64,000 nt of DNA from Skermanella stibiiresistens SB22 (GTDB taxonomy: Bacteria; Pseudomonadota; Alphaproteobacteria; Azospirillales; Azospirillaceae): positions 224,503-288,502 of the forward strand of contig NZ_AVFL01000006.1 of the NCBI RefSeq assembly GCF_000576635.1, read 5' to 3'. Under the pieces are notes generated by a model. That model worked only from the letters and a program-made list of their open reading frames with translations, was not told the DNA's origin and searched no databases. Of the stretch, positions 10,201 through 17,863 are shown one piece after another (the stretch's first letter is position 1; each line of letters opens with the position of its first letter). The translations under genes and the position numbers were made by a program.

Positions 10201-13200
10201 GAGTATTGGAACGGTTCGGTCTGGATCGCCGTCGGAGCGGTGTCCGCCACCTCAGCCTTGGTGATCAAGGGCTCGGACAGCCTGCGCTTCGTGCCGTCGA
10301 CCAACTGGAACGGCGTCATGCCGGCGTTGGAGGTTCATCTTATCGATGAGTCCGCCGGATCGGTCGGCAGCGGGGCACGCGTCGACCTGACAGCGGTCGG
10401 CGTTGGCGGAACCACGCCCTACAGTGTTGGAACGATCGCGGTGAACGGCACGGTCACTCCGGTGAACGACGCGCCGGTGGCGGTGGGCGATGCGACCACG
10501 CTTCCCACCATCACCGAGGATGACGCCGATCCCGCAGGAGCGACGGTGTCGGCCCTGTTCGCAGCCCTCTTTTCCGATACCGCCGACACGGTGACGGGCG
10601 GCTCCTCCAGCCATGGTCTGGCCGGCATCGCCGTGACGGGCAACATGGCGACGGCGGAGGGGTCTTGGCAGTATTGGAACGGCGCGGCCTGGACCCCTAT
10701 CGGCGCCGTCTCCCCCTCGTCGGCCTTGCTGATCACCGCTTCCGACAGCTTGCGCTTCGTCCCTTCCGCCAATTGGAACGGCACGGTTCCGGCCCTCACC
10801 GTCCATCTGATCGATGAGTCAGCCGGATCGGTGACCAGCGGAACGCTGGTCGATCTCGTGTCTTCCGGCACCGGTGGCGCCACGCCCTACAGCCTGGAAA
10901 GCGTCGCGCTGAACGGGTCGGTCGCGCCAGCCAACGACGCACCGGTCACCCTTGGCTCGTCGGTCGATTTGCCGGGCATCGCCGAGGACGACGGCGACCC
11001 CGTGGGAGCGACGGTGTCGGCCCTGTTCGCGGACCTGTTCTCCGACGCCGCCGACGGGGTCGCGGGAGGATCGTCCGCCAACGGGTTGGCGGGAGTGGCC
11101 GTGACCGCAAACGCGGCGGCCTCGGAGGGTGTTTGGCAATACTGGGACGGCTCCATCTGGATGGAGATCGGATCGGTGTCGTCGACATCTGCCTTGGTGG
11201 TCAAGGCCACCGACAGCCTGCGCTTCGTCCCGGCTGGAAACTGGAACGGCGCGGTCCCAGCCCTGGACGTCCACCTGATCGATGATTCGGCGGGTGACGT
11301 CGCGAGTGGAACACGGGTCGACCTGACTCTGACGGGAACGGGCGGTGCCACACCCTACAGCGCCGGGACGATCGCCGTCGGCGGGTCGGTCGCTCCGGTC
11401 AACGACGCGCCCGTCGCGGGTGGTCTGTCGGTCAGCCTACCCGCCATCATGGAGGATGCCATCGACACGGCGGGTGCCACGGTGTCCTCCTTGTTCGGCG
11501 GCCTGTTCTCGGACGCGGCGGACGATGTGGCGGGCGGCTCCACCGCCAACGCGCTGGCGGGGGTGGCGGTCACCGGCAACTCGGCGACGGCCGAGGGTTC
11601 CTGGCAGTACTGGAACGGCTCCAGCTGGTCGGATGTCGGAACGGTTTCGTCGGCGTCCGCCCTCGTGATCAAGTCGAGCGACAGCCTGCGCTTCGTCCCG
11701 GCGGCCAATTGGAATGGCACGGCACCGGCGCTGACCGTCCATCTGATCGATGACTCGGCGGGTGGAGTGGTCAGCGGCGGCCGGATCGACCTGACGGCGG
11801 TGGGCACGGGTGGCGCCACACCGTACAGCCTTGGCGCCATCGTCGTGAACGGCACCGTCACCGCCGTCAACGACGCGCCCGTGGCGCTGGGTGACGCGAC
11901 CCTGTTGCCTACGGTGGCGGAAGATGACGCCGCCTCCGCAGGGGCGACGATCTCCTCCCTGTTCGAGGCCCTGTTCGCCGACACCGCCGACACGGTGGCG
12001 GGGGGTTCGTCCGCCAACGCGCTGGCCGGTGTCGTCGTGGTCGGCAATCCGGCGGCGGGTGAGGGTTCCTGGCAGTACTGGAATGGGGCGGCCTGGACCG
12101 ATGTCGGAGCCGTGTCGTCGGCGTCGGCCCTAGTGATCAAAGGGTCCGACAGTCTCCGCTTCGTGCCAGCCGCCAATTGGAACGGCACAATTCCAGCGCT
12201 GGGTGTCCACCTGATCGACAACTCCGCGGGAGATGTCGCGACCGGCGCCCGTGTCGATCTCTCGGCGGTGGGAACGGGCGGCGCCACGCCCTACAGCCTC
12301 GGCACCATCGCCGTGAACGGCAGCGTCACTCCCGTCAACGACGCGCCCGTGGCGGGGGATGGGACGGCTCGGCTGCCCACCATCGGCGAGGATGCCACCG
12401 ATCCTGCGGGAGCGACGGTTTCGACGCTGTTCAACGGACTGTTTTCGGACACCGCCGACGCCGTGACCGGCGGGTCCCCGGCCCACGCCTTGGCGGGCGT
12501 CGCGGTGGTCGCCAACGCCGCGGCGTCCGAGGGGTCTTGGCAGTATTGGAATGGGGCGGGTTGGACAGATGTTGGCGTGGTCTCGGCCATGTCGGCCCTC
12601 GTGATCGCGGCGGGAGACAGCCTGCGCTTCGTCCCGGCGGCCAACTGGAACGGCGCCATGCCGGCCTTGAGCGTCCATCTGATCGATGACTCGGCGGGCG
12701 GCGTGACCAGTGGCGCGCGAATCGATTTGACCGCCGTCGGATTTGGCGGGACTACGCCCCACAGCGGCGGAACCATCGACCTGGGCGGCGACGTCACCCC
12801 CGTCAACGACGCGCCGGTGGCGACCGGCGAGGCCACGGCCATGCCCACCATCACCGAGGATGACGCCGATCCGGCGGGCGCCACGGTGGCGGCCCTGTTC
12901 GCGGACTTGTTCTCCGACACCACGGACACGGTGAGCGGAGGGTCATCCGCCAACGCGCTGGCCGGCGTCGCGGTGATCGGCGACGCAGCGGAATCGGAGG
13001 GATCTTGGCAGTACTGGGATGGGGGCGTCTGGTCGGAGATCGGGGCGGCATCGTCCACATCGGCCCTAGTGGTCGCGTCTGGTCACAGCCTGCGGTTCGT
13101 GCCCTCGGCCAACTGGAACGGCGCCATGCCAGCCCTCAGCGTCCGTCTGATAGACGATTCGGCCGGTGGCGTGGTGAGTGGGGCTCGGATCGATCTGACG

Positions 13201-16200
13201 GCAACCGGCACGGGTGGTTTCACATCCTACGGCGCCGGAACCATCGCCCTGAACGGCGCGGTCACGGCGGTCAACGACGCGCCCGTGGCCTTGGGCGCCA
13301 CGGTCGGGTTGCCCGCCATCGCCGAGGACGGCGCGAGCCCAGCGGGCAGTCTGGTGTCGGCGCTGTTCGCGGACCTGTTCTCCGATGCGGCGGATGGCGT
13401 GACAGGAGGTTCCTCGGCCAATGGATTGGCCGGCGTCGCCGTGGTCGCCAACGCGGCGGTGTCGGAAGGTGCCTGGCAGTATTGGAACGGGAGCGGTTGG
13501 ACGGATGTCGGCGCTGTCTCCCAGGCTTCGGCCTTGGTCATCAAGAGCGCGGACAGCCTGCGCTTCGTGCCGGCCACCAATTGGAACGGCACCGTTCCCA
13601 GTTTGGCCGTCCACCTGATCGACGACTCGGCGGGCGCGGTACCCAGTGGGACGCGCGTCGATCTGACGGCGTCCGGCACGGGTGGCGCCACAGCCTACAG
13701 CGCCACGACCGTCGCCGTGAACGCCGCCGTCACCGCCGTGAATGACGCTCCCGTGGCGCTCGGCTCGTCGGTGAGTTCGCATGCGATCGTGGAGGACACC
13801 GCCGATCCAGTGGGAACGACGGTGTCGGCCCTGTTCGGGGGAATGTTCTCGGATGCCGTCGACGCGGTGACGGGCGGTTCGTCCGCCAACGGGATGGCCG
13901 GTGTCGCCGTGGTGGCCAATGCGTCGACCGCGGAGGGTTCCTGGCAGTATTGGAACGGGACCTCTTGGACGGCTATCGGCGCGGTCTCGTCCACGTCCGC
14001 GCTGGTGATCAAGGATACCGACAGTCTGCGCTTCGTGCCCACCGCCAATTGGAATGGCGCCGCACCCGTCCTGAGCGTCCACTTGATCGACGACTCCGCG
14101 GGGGGTGTCGTCAGTGGCGCGCGGGTCGATCTGACATCCCTGGGCACCGGGGGTGCCACGCCTTACAGCACCGGCGTCATCGCCTTGAACGCCACCGTCA
14201 CCGCCGTCAACGACGCCCCCGTGGCGACGGGCGGGACGGCGCTGCTGCCAGCGATCATCGAGGACGCCATCGATCCCGCCGGATCGACGGTGACCGCCCT
14301 CTTCTCCCCCCTGTTCTCCGACGCCGCCGACGCGGTTGTGGGTGGTTCCGCCGCCAACGCGCTGGCCGGCGTGGCCGTGATCGGCGACGCCACGACGTCG
14401 GAAGGGTCGTGGCAATACTGGAATGGGTCCGTTTGGTCCAATATCGGCGCGGTGTCATCCACGTCGGCCTTGGTGGTGGCGGGTGCCAGCAGCCTCCGCT
14501 TCATGCCAAGCGCCAACTGGAACGGCACGGCGCCAGCACTCAGCGTCCACTTGATCGATGATTCGGCGGGCCCCCTTCTCAGCGGAACGCGTGTCGATCT
14601 GGTGGCTGCGGGGACAGGCGGCGCCACGCCCTACAGCATCGGGACCATCGCCCTGAACGGCACCGTCACGGCGGTCAACGACGCGCCGGTCGCCTTGGCA
14701 TCGTCGGCCAGTCTGCCCACGATCGCCGAGGACACTGTCAACCCGGCCGGGGCTACCGTGACCGCCCTGTTCGCCGACCTGTTCTCCGACAGCGCCGACG
14801 GAGTTGCCGGCGGTTCATCGGCCAACGCCTTGGCGGGTGTCGCCGTGACCACCAACACCGCGTCGGCCGAAGGCGCGTGGCAATACTGGAACGGGGCAGG
14901 CTGGACCAGTGTCGGCGCGGTGTCGTCCACCTCGGCGCTGGTGGTCAAGGCGACCGACAGCTTGCGCTTCGTTCCGGCGGCCAACTGGAACGGGACCATA
15001 CCCACGCTGGGTGTCCACCTGATCGATGATTCGGCGGGTGGCGTGCTCAGCGGAACCCATGTCAACCTGGCCCTCTCCGGAATGGGCGGCAACACGCCGT
15101 ACAGCGCCGCCGCCGTCGCCCTGAACGGCATGGTCACCGCCGTCAACGACGCTCCCGTCCTGAGCGACCGGGACCTCTCGTTCACCGTGCCCGCGAATTC
15201 GACCGGAACGCCGGTCGGACTGGTCGGGTTCGCGGTCAGCACGCTGGTCGGCGGGCATGGGACCGTCCTGAACAATGTCAGCGATGTCGATGCCGATCCG
15301 AAGACCGGCCTCGCCTTGACCGGGATCGATCAGACCCACGGATCCTGGTGGTACTCCATCGACGACGGAGCGCATTGGGCGCGGGTCGATGCCGACGGCT
15401 CGTCGGCTGCCCTGCTTCTGAGGACGACGGACCGCCTGTTCTTCCAGCAATCCGGAAGTTCGATGCCGGAGACGATCTCCTCCGCGGTGACTTTCCGGGC
15501 CTGGGACCAGACCGTCGGGAGCGCCGGGGAAAAGGTCGCCATCACGGCCACGGGGGGCGACAGCGCGTTCTCCACCAACACCGACACGCTGACGCTGAAA
15601 TACGACACGCTGCTGCCAAACGGATCATTCGACACTGGTTTGACGGGCTGGACGATCACCAACAACGTCACAGTCACGGGAACGGACAAGCAGGCGACGG
15701 TCCAGGCCGCCGGTGGCCTCGCCATCAGCGATCTCGACACCTTCCTGGGGCTGGCATCAGGGACCATCAAGGGACTGGCCGGGGCTGGCGCCACGACGGG
15801 TAACGCGATCAAACTGGCCACCGGCCACTATGTCGCCGAGGATTCCGTCCTGACCTTCGAGTGGAGCTTCCTTTCGCAGGATTTCGGCGGCTTTCCAGAC
15901 TTCAGCTTCGTCGCGGTGAACGGGCATGCGGCGATCCTCCACCAAGCGACGACGCAGGGCGACGCCAGCGGGACCTATTCCGTGGCGGTGGCGGGTGGCA
16001 CCTGGCTCTCGGTCGGTGCCGGCGCTTCCGACTATGGCGACAGCTCGGTCAGTCCGACTTTGAGCGTCGACAACTTCAAGCTGTCGGCGGCACCAGCGCA
16101 GCCAGCGGTGATGAGCCTCGCCAGGGTGGCCGAACCGGAACCCGCGTTCGACTTCACCGCCATGCTGGCGTCGGCCATCGCGGTGGAGCAGCCGTCCGAC

Positions 16201-16335
16201 GCGATGACCTCGACCGAGCCGGCCACCGTGTCCGATGCCATTTGGTCCAGCCCGGATTTACTGGACCCAAGCCACGACGACTTGGTCTCGACCCAGTCGA
16301 TCGATACTCAGTTACTCGCTACGCACCATTCGTGA
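4243..16335 (+). CDS. giant secreted repeat protein (adhesin-like), probable type I secretion substrate
   Basis: A 4030-residue protein with no Sec signal peptide, followed directly by a complete type I secretion system, so it is very probably that system's cargo. Layout: residues 1-165 acidic/helical; about 165-440 four loose repeats built on ALA-Gly motifs (such as LGEALAQGQ); about 460-560 extremely Asp/Glu/Gly/Ala-rich; about 620-693 Pro-rich linker; 705-833 a degenerate repeat; 834-3633 eighteen tandem units; 3634-3788 a terminal degenerate unit; about 3790-3955 a separate beta-rich domain opening NGSFDTGLTGW; then an acidic tail. Each unit carries VNDAPV (the tandem-95/cadherin-like hallmark), a WQYWNG strand and LRFVPAANWNG. 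Calcium-binding RTX nonapeptides (GGxGxD) are not seen, which is unusual for such cargo. A role in adhesion or biofilm is inferred from architecture. Confidence 0.9.
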   Translation: MQNDLDRVNDSPEAGSEDGLLASSQESLIPPDIADQAMAAILGGQGDIGAAQRKLADALAKNGLSADDSGRFAELWMKTFIAEVAGGGAAEGATLEAGRVLESSLAQQARSQPAPGMELELALAQGKDIRHLISDGATPSESLAHALGAAGTIGDAAPGAPASAVTVPLTPADKLAQALASGGGVGTAVDALDVSGDGFAAALESSLSRGADIGGAVGQASAEAASVAARVELLAVPQSTGDRLLTALSNQAGPEGAATASDMGGAAFAATLGESLAQGSNAQAALEASLQTDRLAASVESGASVPLSSTDKLIAALSSGGAAADQAVRSFADASSDAFVAQLGSALAGGSDAASALTGARQSAATATDIATASVQGVQANPLMAALASGQNAAEAIGGAGGGGAFGAALGEALAQGQPLTQALAAASQADAVAQGNADQAVVPVSAEDQALAAMAAPAAAEDQQASPAGEAAGGETQVAEASAEGEPGADKGGADTEAAADDAGSEGEGSADAEQVADAGDGGGDGEGADGTGDGDAPADGSSDAAADAGTGSQGEAPPAPPSAGMASLPGLAVGASPASRPADAVVSSAKAETALTLATKASYSNDSRPVTTVVNTQKPAPVDPENPAGPTDPVAPLEPAPLEPGTPTTPIEPVTPSRPVVPVVPAPPTVPATPLEPGIPSDPVSEPEVALHPPVLRPDFDGSALAKALAVAENAAAPAGFTVFQAVERIFAPGAQDGHLAGMAIVSNAGTTGGVWQYSLDGSTWISIGAVSSTDALVLPATALLRFVPEKGFNGTSGGLGVRALDGSWTGDLAGAGISSETAALTTWITPVNDAPVALGWSANLPAITEDATAAAAGTTVSALFQDLFSDAADEVLGGSSANALAGIAVVANGATSEGAWQYWDGVAWTDVGDVSAASALLIKAGDSLRFVPAANWNGAVPALSVHLVDDFAGTILSGTRIDLTAVGTGGATPYGLDTIALSGAVAAVNDAPVALGSLAALPVIGEDDGGSAGATVSALFGALFSDAADAVTGGSAAHMMAGIAVVANAATSEGVWQYWDGAAWTDIGAVSTASALVIKAVDSLRFVSAANWNGTAPALAVHLIDDSAGDVATGTRVDLSLMGTGGGTRFSAETIALNGVVAAVNDAPIAIGTSAVLPAIAEDDADPAGATVSALFADLFSDAADAVIGGSGANALAGVAVIANPATSEGVWQYWNGAAWADIGTVSSASALVIKASDSLRFVPTANWNGAAPGLTVHLIDDSAGPAITGTRVDLSLSGTGGATPYSAGTINLYDAVTANSDAPVALGPSAALPGIAEDETDPAGATVSALFSDLYSDDGDAFAGVAVVSNAATAEGTWQYWNGAAWTDVGVVSSSSALVIGSADSLRFVPAANWNGTTPTLTVHLIDGSKGAAASGTRVDLTIGGTGGATPYSLDTIALSGSISPINDAPVAGGATVTFPTLVEDAADPAGATVSSLFSDLFSDEADAVAGGSSADPLAGVAVIGNAAASEGVWQYWNGSAWTNVGAVSSTSALLIAAGDSLRFVPAANWNGVTPSLIVHLVDGSAGAVTTGALVDLSLTGTGGNTAISADTIALNGLVTPVNDAPVAGGGAIALPGIAEDAADPAGATVSSLFGDLFSDTADIVVGGSSSNSLAGVAVVANAATAEGAWQFWNGSAWLDVGAVSSASALVVNSAGSLRFLPAANWNGAPPALAVHLIDDSAGGVISGARIDLSATGTGGATPYSVGTIQVNTAVAAVNDAPVALGASVELPTVAEDSGDPAGALVSALLADLFSDAADGVTGGSSADAFVGVAVVGNAATDEGSWQYWNGAAWMEVGAVSASSALVISAGDSLRFVPAANWNGAVPALNVHLIDASAGDAATGTRVDVAVSGTGGATPYSATAISLTGTVASVNDAPVALGAVVTLPSVPEDTSETAGSTVAALFAELFSDAADAVVGGSSASALAGVAVIGNAAAGEGSWEYWNGSVWIAVGAVSATSALVIKGSDSLRFVPSTNWNGVMPALEVHLIDESAGSVGSGARVDLTAVGVGGTTPYSVGTIAVNGTVTPVNDAPVAVGDATTLPTITEDDADPAGATVSALFAALFSDTADTVTGGSSSHGLAGIAVTGNMATAEGSWQYWNGAAWTPIGAVSPSSALLITASDSLRFVPSANWNGTVPALTVHLIDESAGSVTSGTLVDLVSSGTGGATPYSLESVALNGSVAPANDAPVTLGSSVDLPGIAEDDGDPVGATVSALFADLFSDAADGVAGGSSANGLAGVAVTANAAASEGVWQYWDGSIWMEIGSVSSTSALVVKATDSLRFVPAGNWNGAVPALDVHLIDDSAGDVASGTRVDLTLTGTGGATPYSAGTIAVGGSVAPVNDAPVAGGLSVSLPAIMEDAIDTAGATVSSLFGGLFSDAADDVAGGSTANALAGVAVTGNSATAEGSWQYWNGSSWSDVGTVSSASALVIKSSDSLRFVPAANWNGTAPALTVHLIDDSAGGVVSGGRIDLTAVGTGGATPYSLGAIVVNGTVTAVNDAPVALGDATLLPTVAEDDAASAGATISSLFEALFADTADTVAGGSSANALAGVVVVGNPAAGEGSWQYWNGAAWTDVGAVSSASALVIKGSDSLRFVPAANWNGTIPALGVHLIDNSAGDVATGARVDLSAVGTGGATPYSLGTIAVNGSVTPVNDAPVAGDGTARLPTIGEDATDPAGATVSTLFNGLFSDTADAVTGGSPAHALAGVAVVANAAASEGSWQYWNGAGWTDVGVVSAMSALVIAAGDSLRFVPAANWNGAMPALSVHLIDDSAGGVTSGARIDLTAVGFGGTTPHSGGTIDLGGDVTPVNDAPVATGEATAMPTITEDDADPAGATVAALFADLFSDTTDTVSGGSSANALAGVAVIGDAAESEGSWQYWDGGVWSEIGAASSTSALVVASGHSLRFVPSANWNGAMPALSVRLIDDSAGGVVSGARIDLTATGTGGFTSYGAGTIALNGAVTAVNDAPVALGATVGLPAIAEDGASPAGSLVSALFADLFSDAADGVTGGSSANGLAGVAVVANAAVSEGAWQYWNGSGWTDVGAVSQASALVIKSADSLRFVPATNWNGTVPSLAVHLIDDSAGAVPSGTRVDLTASGTGGATAYSATTVAVNAAVTAVNDAPVALGSSVSSHAIVEDTADPVGTTVSALFGGMFSDAVDAVTGGSSANGMAGVAVVANASTAEGSWQYWNGTSWTAIGAVSSTSALVIKDTDSLRFVPTANWNGAAPVLSVHLIDDSAGGVVSGARVDLTSLGTGGATPYSTGVIALNATVTAVNDAPVATGGTALLPAIIEDAIDPAGSTVTALFSPLFSDAADAVVGGSAANALAGVAVIGDATTSEGSWQYWNGSVWSNIGAVSSTSALVVAGASSLRFMPSANWNGTAPALSVHLIDDSAGPLLSGTRVDLVAAGTGGATPYSIGTIALNGTVTAVNDAPVALASSASLPTIAEDTVNPAGATVTALFADLFSDSADGVAGGSSANALAGVAVTTNTASAEGAWQYWNGAGWTSVGAVSSTSALVVKATDSLRFVPAANWNGTIPTLGVHLIDDSAGGVLSGTHVNLALSGMGGNTPYSAAAVALNGMVTAVNDAPVLSDRDLSFTVPANSTGTPVGLVGFAVSTLVGGHGTVLNNVSDVDADPKTGLALTGIDQTHGSWWYSIDDGAHWARVDADGSSAALLLRTTDRLFFQQSGSSMPETISSAVTFRAWDQTVGSAGEKVAITATGGDSAFSTNTDTLTLKYDTLLPNGSFDTGLTGWTITNNVTVTGTDKQATVQAAGGLAISDLDTFLGLASGTIKGLAGAGATTGNAIKLATGHYVAEDSVLTFEWSFLSQDFGGFPDFSFVAVNGHAAILHQATTQGDASGTYSVAVAGGTWLSVGAGASDYGDSSVSPTLSVDNFKLSAAPAQPAVMSLARVAEPEPAFDFTAMLASAIAVEQPSDAMTSTEPATVSDAIWSSPDLLDPSHDDLVSTQSIDTQLLATHHS
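6742..15141 (+). repeat. 18-unit in-frame tandem array, 468-bp period
   Basis: Counting from the VNDAPV codons, units begin at 6742, 7213, 7681, 8149, 8590, 9058, 9526, 9994, 10462, 10930, 11398, 11866, 12334, 12802, 13270, 13738, 14206 and 14674, ending at 15141. Sixteen units are exactly 468 bp (156 residues), the first is 471 bp, and the fourth is 441 bp because it lacks nine residues around the GGS(S)AN loop. Protein sequence is strongly conserved between units while synonymous codons vary, which points to constraint on the protein rather than very recent duplication. Confidence 0.95.
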
Positions 16336-16458
16336 ACCGTAAATTAACCAAACCGCGCCACAACATCACGTTGTCGCGCCACCGCCTCGCGCGATCGAGA
16401 TTTGATCGGAAGCCAAGCCGCCATCTCGGGCGGCCGGCCAATCGCGGGACCCCACTCG

Positions 16459-17850
16459 ATGCGTTCACTGCTCCCTCTCCTCGCCGTCCTGAGCCTGCTG
16501 GCGCCCACTCCGCCGCGCGCCGCGACGCTCGACGGCGAAGGGGTCGTCGGCCTGATCGACAAGGCCACCGAGAGCCACGACCGGCTGCGGGCCGCCGCCG
16601 CGGCGGCCGACGGCGCCCGGAACGCGCTGCGGATCAGCCAGGGCGGCTGGTACCCGACCTTGTCGTTCTCGGTCAACGGCGGGCGCGAGATGACCAACAA
16701 GCCGCCGCCCCAGAGCGACACCGACATGGGCGCCAATCAGATCTCCGTCCGGGCCGGGCAGCTCCTCTATGATTTCGACGCCACCAACTCGGACATCAAG
16801 CGCGCCCGCCTGGGCGTCGTGCGATCGGAGGTGGCGGTGTCCCGGACACGCCAGGACCTGCTGGTGGAGGGGCTGACCGCCTACGCCAACCTCGCGCGCG
16901 CGCATCGGCTGCTGGTCTACGCCCGCCAGTCCGAGGACAACATCCGGCGCCAGACCGGTCTGGAGGAGGTGAGGCTGAACGAGGGTTTTGGCTTCACCAC
17001 CGATGTGCTCCAGGCCAAGAGCCAGCTGGCGGGCGCGCAGGCCCGGCGGGTCGCGACGCAGGAGGCGATGCGGAACGCGCTCAACCGTTTTCAGGCGTTC
17101 TTCGGCCATGTCGCCTTCAAGCTCGACACGCTGCGGGTGCTGGCCCCGCCGAAGGTGCCGGTTCCGGCAACGCTCGACGAGGCGTTGAGTCTGGCGCGCC
17201 GCCATAACCCGCTGCTCCAGGAACTGGCGCTGGCGACCGCCGCGGCACAGCAGGGTGTGGCCTCGGTGCGGGGACGCACGCTGTATCCCCGGCTCGACGC
17301 TGTGCTGGAGCAGAACCTGAAGAACGACGTCGCCGGCCAGCCCGGGCGGCAGAACGAGACCCTGTTCAAGATCCAGCTGACCTTCTCGCTGAACTCCGGC
17401 CTGACCGCCGTCAACACCATCCGGCTGGCGGAGTCCGAGCTGCGCGTCGCCGACGCCAACTGGGCAGACCAGGAGCGCCAAGTGATGGAATCCGTGCGCA
17501 ACAGCTGGGACCGGCTGGAAAGCGCCCGCATGCAGGCCGAACTGCTGCGCGACCAGGAGGGCCTGGCGGCTGGTTTCCTCGAGGTGGCCCGCTCGGAGCG
17601 CGAGCTTGGCACCCGCTCGCTGATCGACCTGCTGGCGGGCGAGACGACGCTGATCAACGCGCGGAGCGACGCCCTGGCGGCGGAGACCGAGCTGGTCCTG
17701 GCCTCCTACCGGCTGCTCGCCGTCACCGGCAGCCTGACCTCCGACATGATCCGGACCCGCCACACCGGCGACCCGGCGACACCGGGCCAACGGGGCTCCG
17801 GCGGTCCCGGCTTGGCACCGCCGCGCAAGCCCGAGGTGCCGTCACCGTGA
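16459..17850 (+). CDS. TolC-family type I secretion outer-membrane factor
   Basis: A 463-residue outer-membrane efflux protein that forms the exit channel-tunnel of the type I system. I chose ATG 16459 because it gives a signal peptide of about 21 residues (MRSLLPLLAVLSLLA, cleavage near PRAA-T); a TTG 57 bases upstream would bury it. Two duplicated outer-membrane efflux repeats follow, the second from about residue 225, with long amphipathic helices and the typical ATAAAQQG and LIDLLAGE segments. A short Pro/Gly-rich tail ends the protein. It begins 123 bases after the giant protein's stop and precedes the ABC gene by 13 bases. Confidence 0.9.
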   Translation: MRSLLPLLAVLSLLAPTPPRAATLDGEGVVGLIDKATESHDRLRAAAAAADGARNALRISQGGWYPTLSFSVNGGREMTNKPPPQSDTDMGANQISVRAGQLLYDFDATNSDIKRARLGVVRSEVAVSRTRQDLLVEGLTAYANLARAHRLLVYARQSEDNIRRQTGLEEVRLNEGFGFTTDVLQAKSQLAGAQARRVATQEAMRNALNRFQAFFGHVAFKLDTLRVLAPPKVPVPATLDEALSLARRHNPLLQELALATAAAQQGVASVRGRTLYPRLDAVLEQNLKNDVAGQPGRQNETLFKIQLTFSLNSGLTAVNTIRLAESELRVADANWADQERQVMESVRNSWDRLESARMQAELLRDQEGLAAGFLEVARSERELGTRSLIDLLAGETTLINARSDALAAETELVLASYRLLAVTGSLTSDMIRTRHTGDPATPGQRGSGGPGLAPPRKPEVPSP

Positions 17851-17863
17851 GGAAGCCGGCGCC

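Noticed and set aside
6742..15141. CRISPR-like or satellite repeat
   Set aside because: The repeats are long, in frame and code for conserved protein units with diverged codons; there are no spacers.
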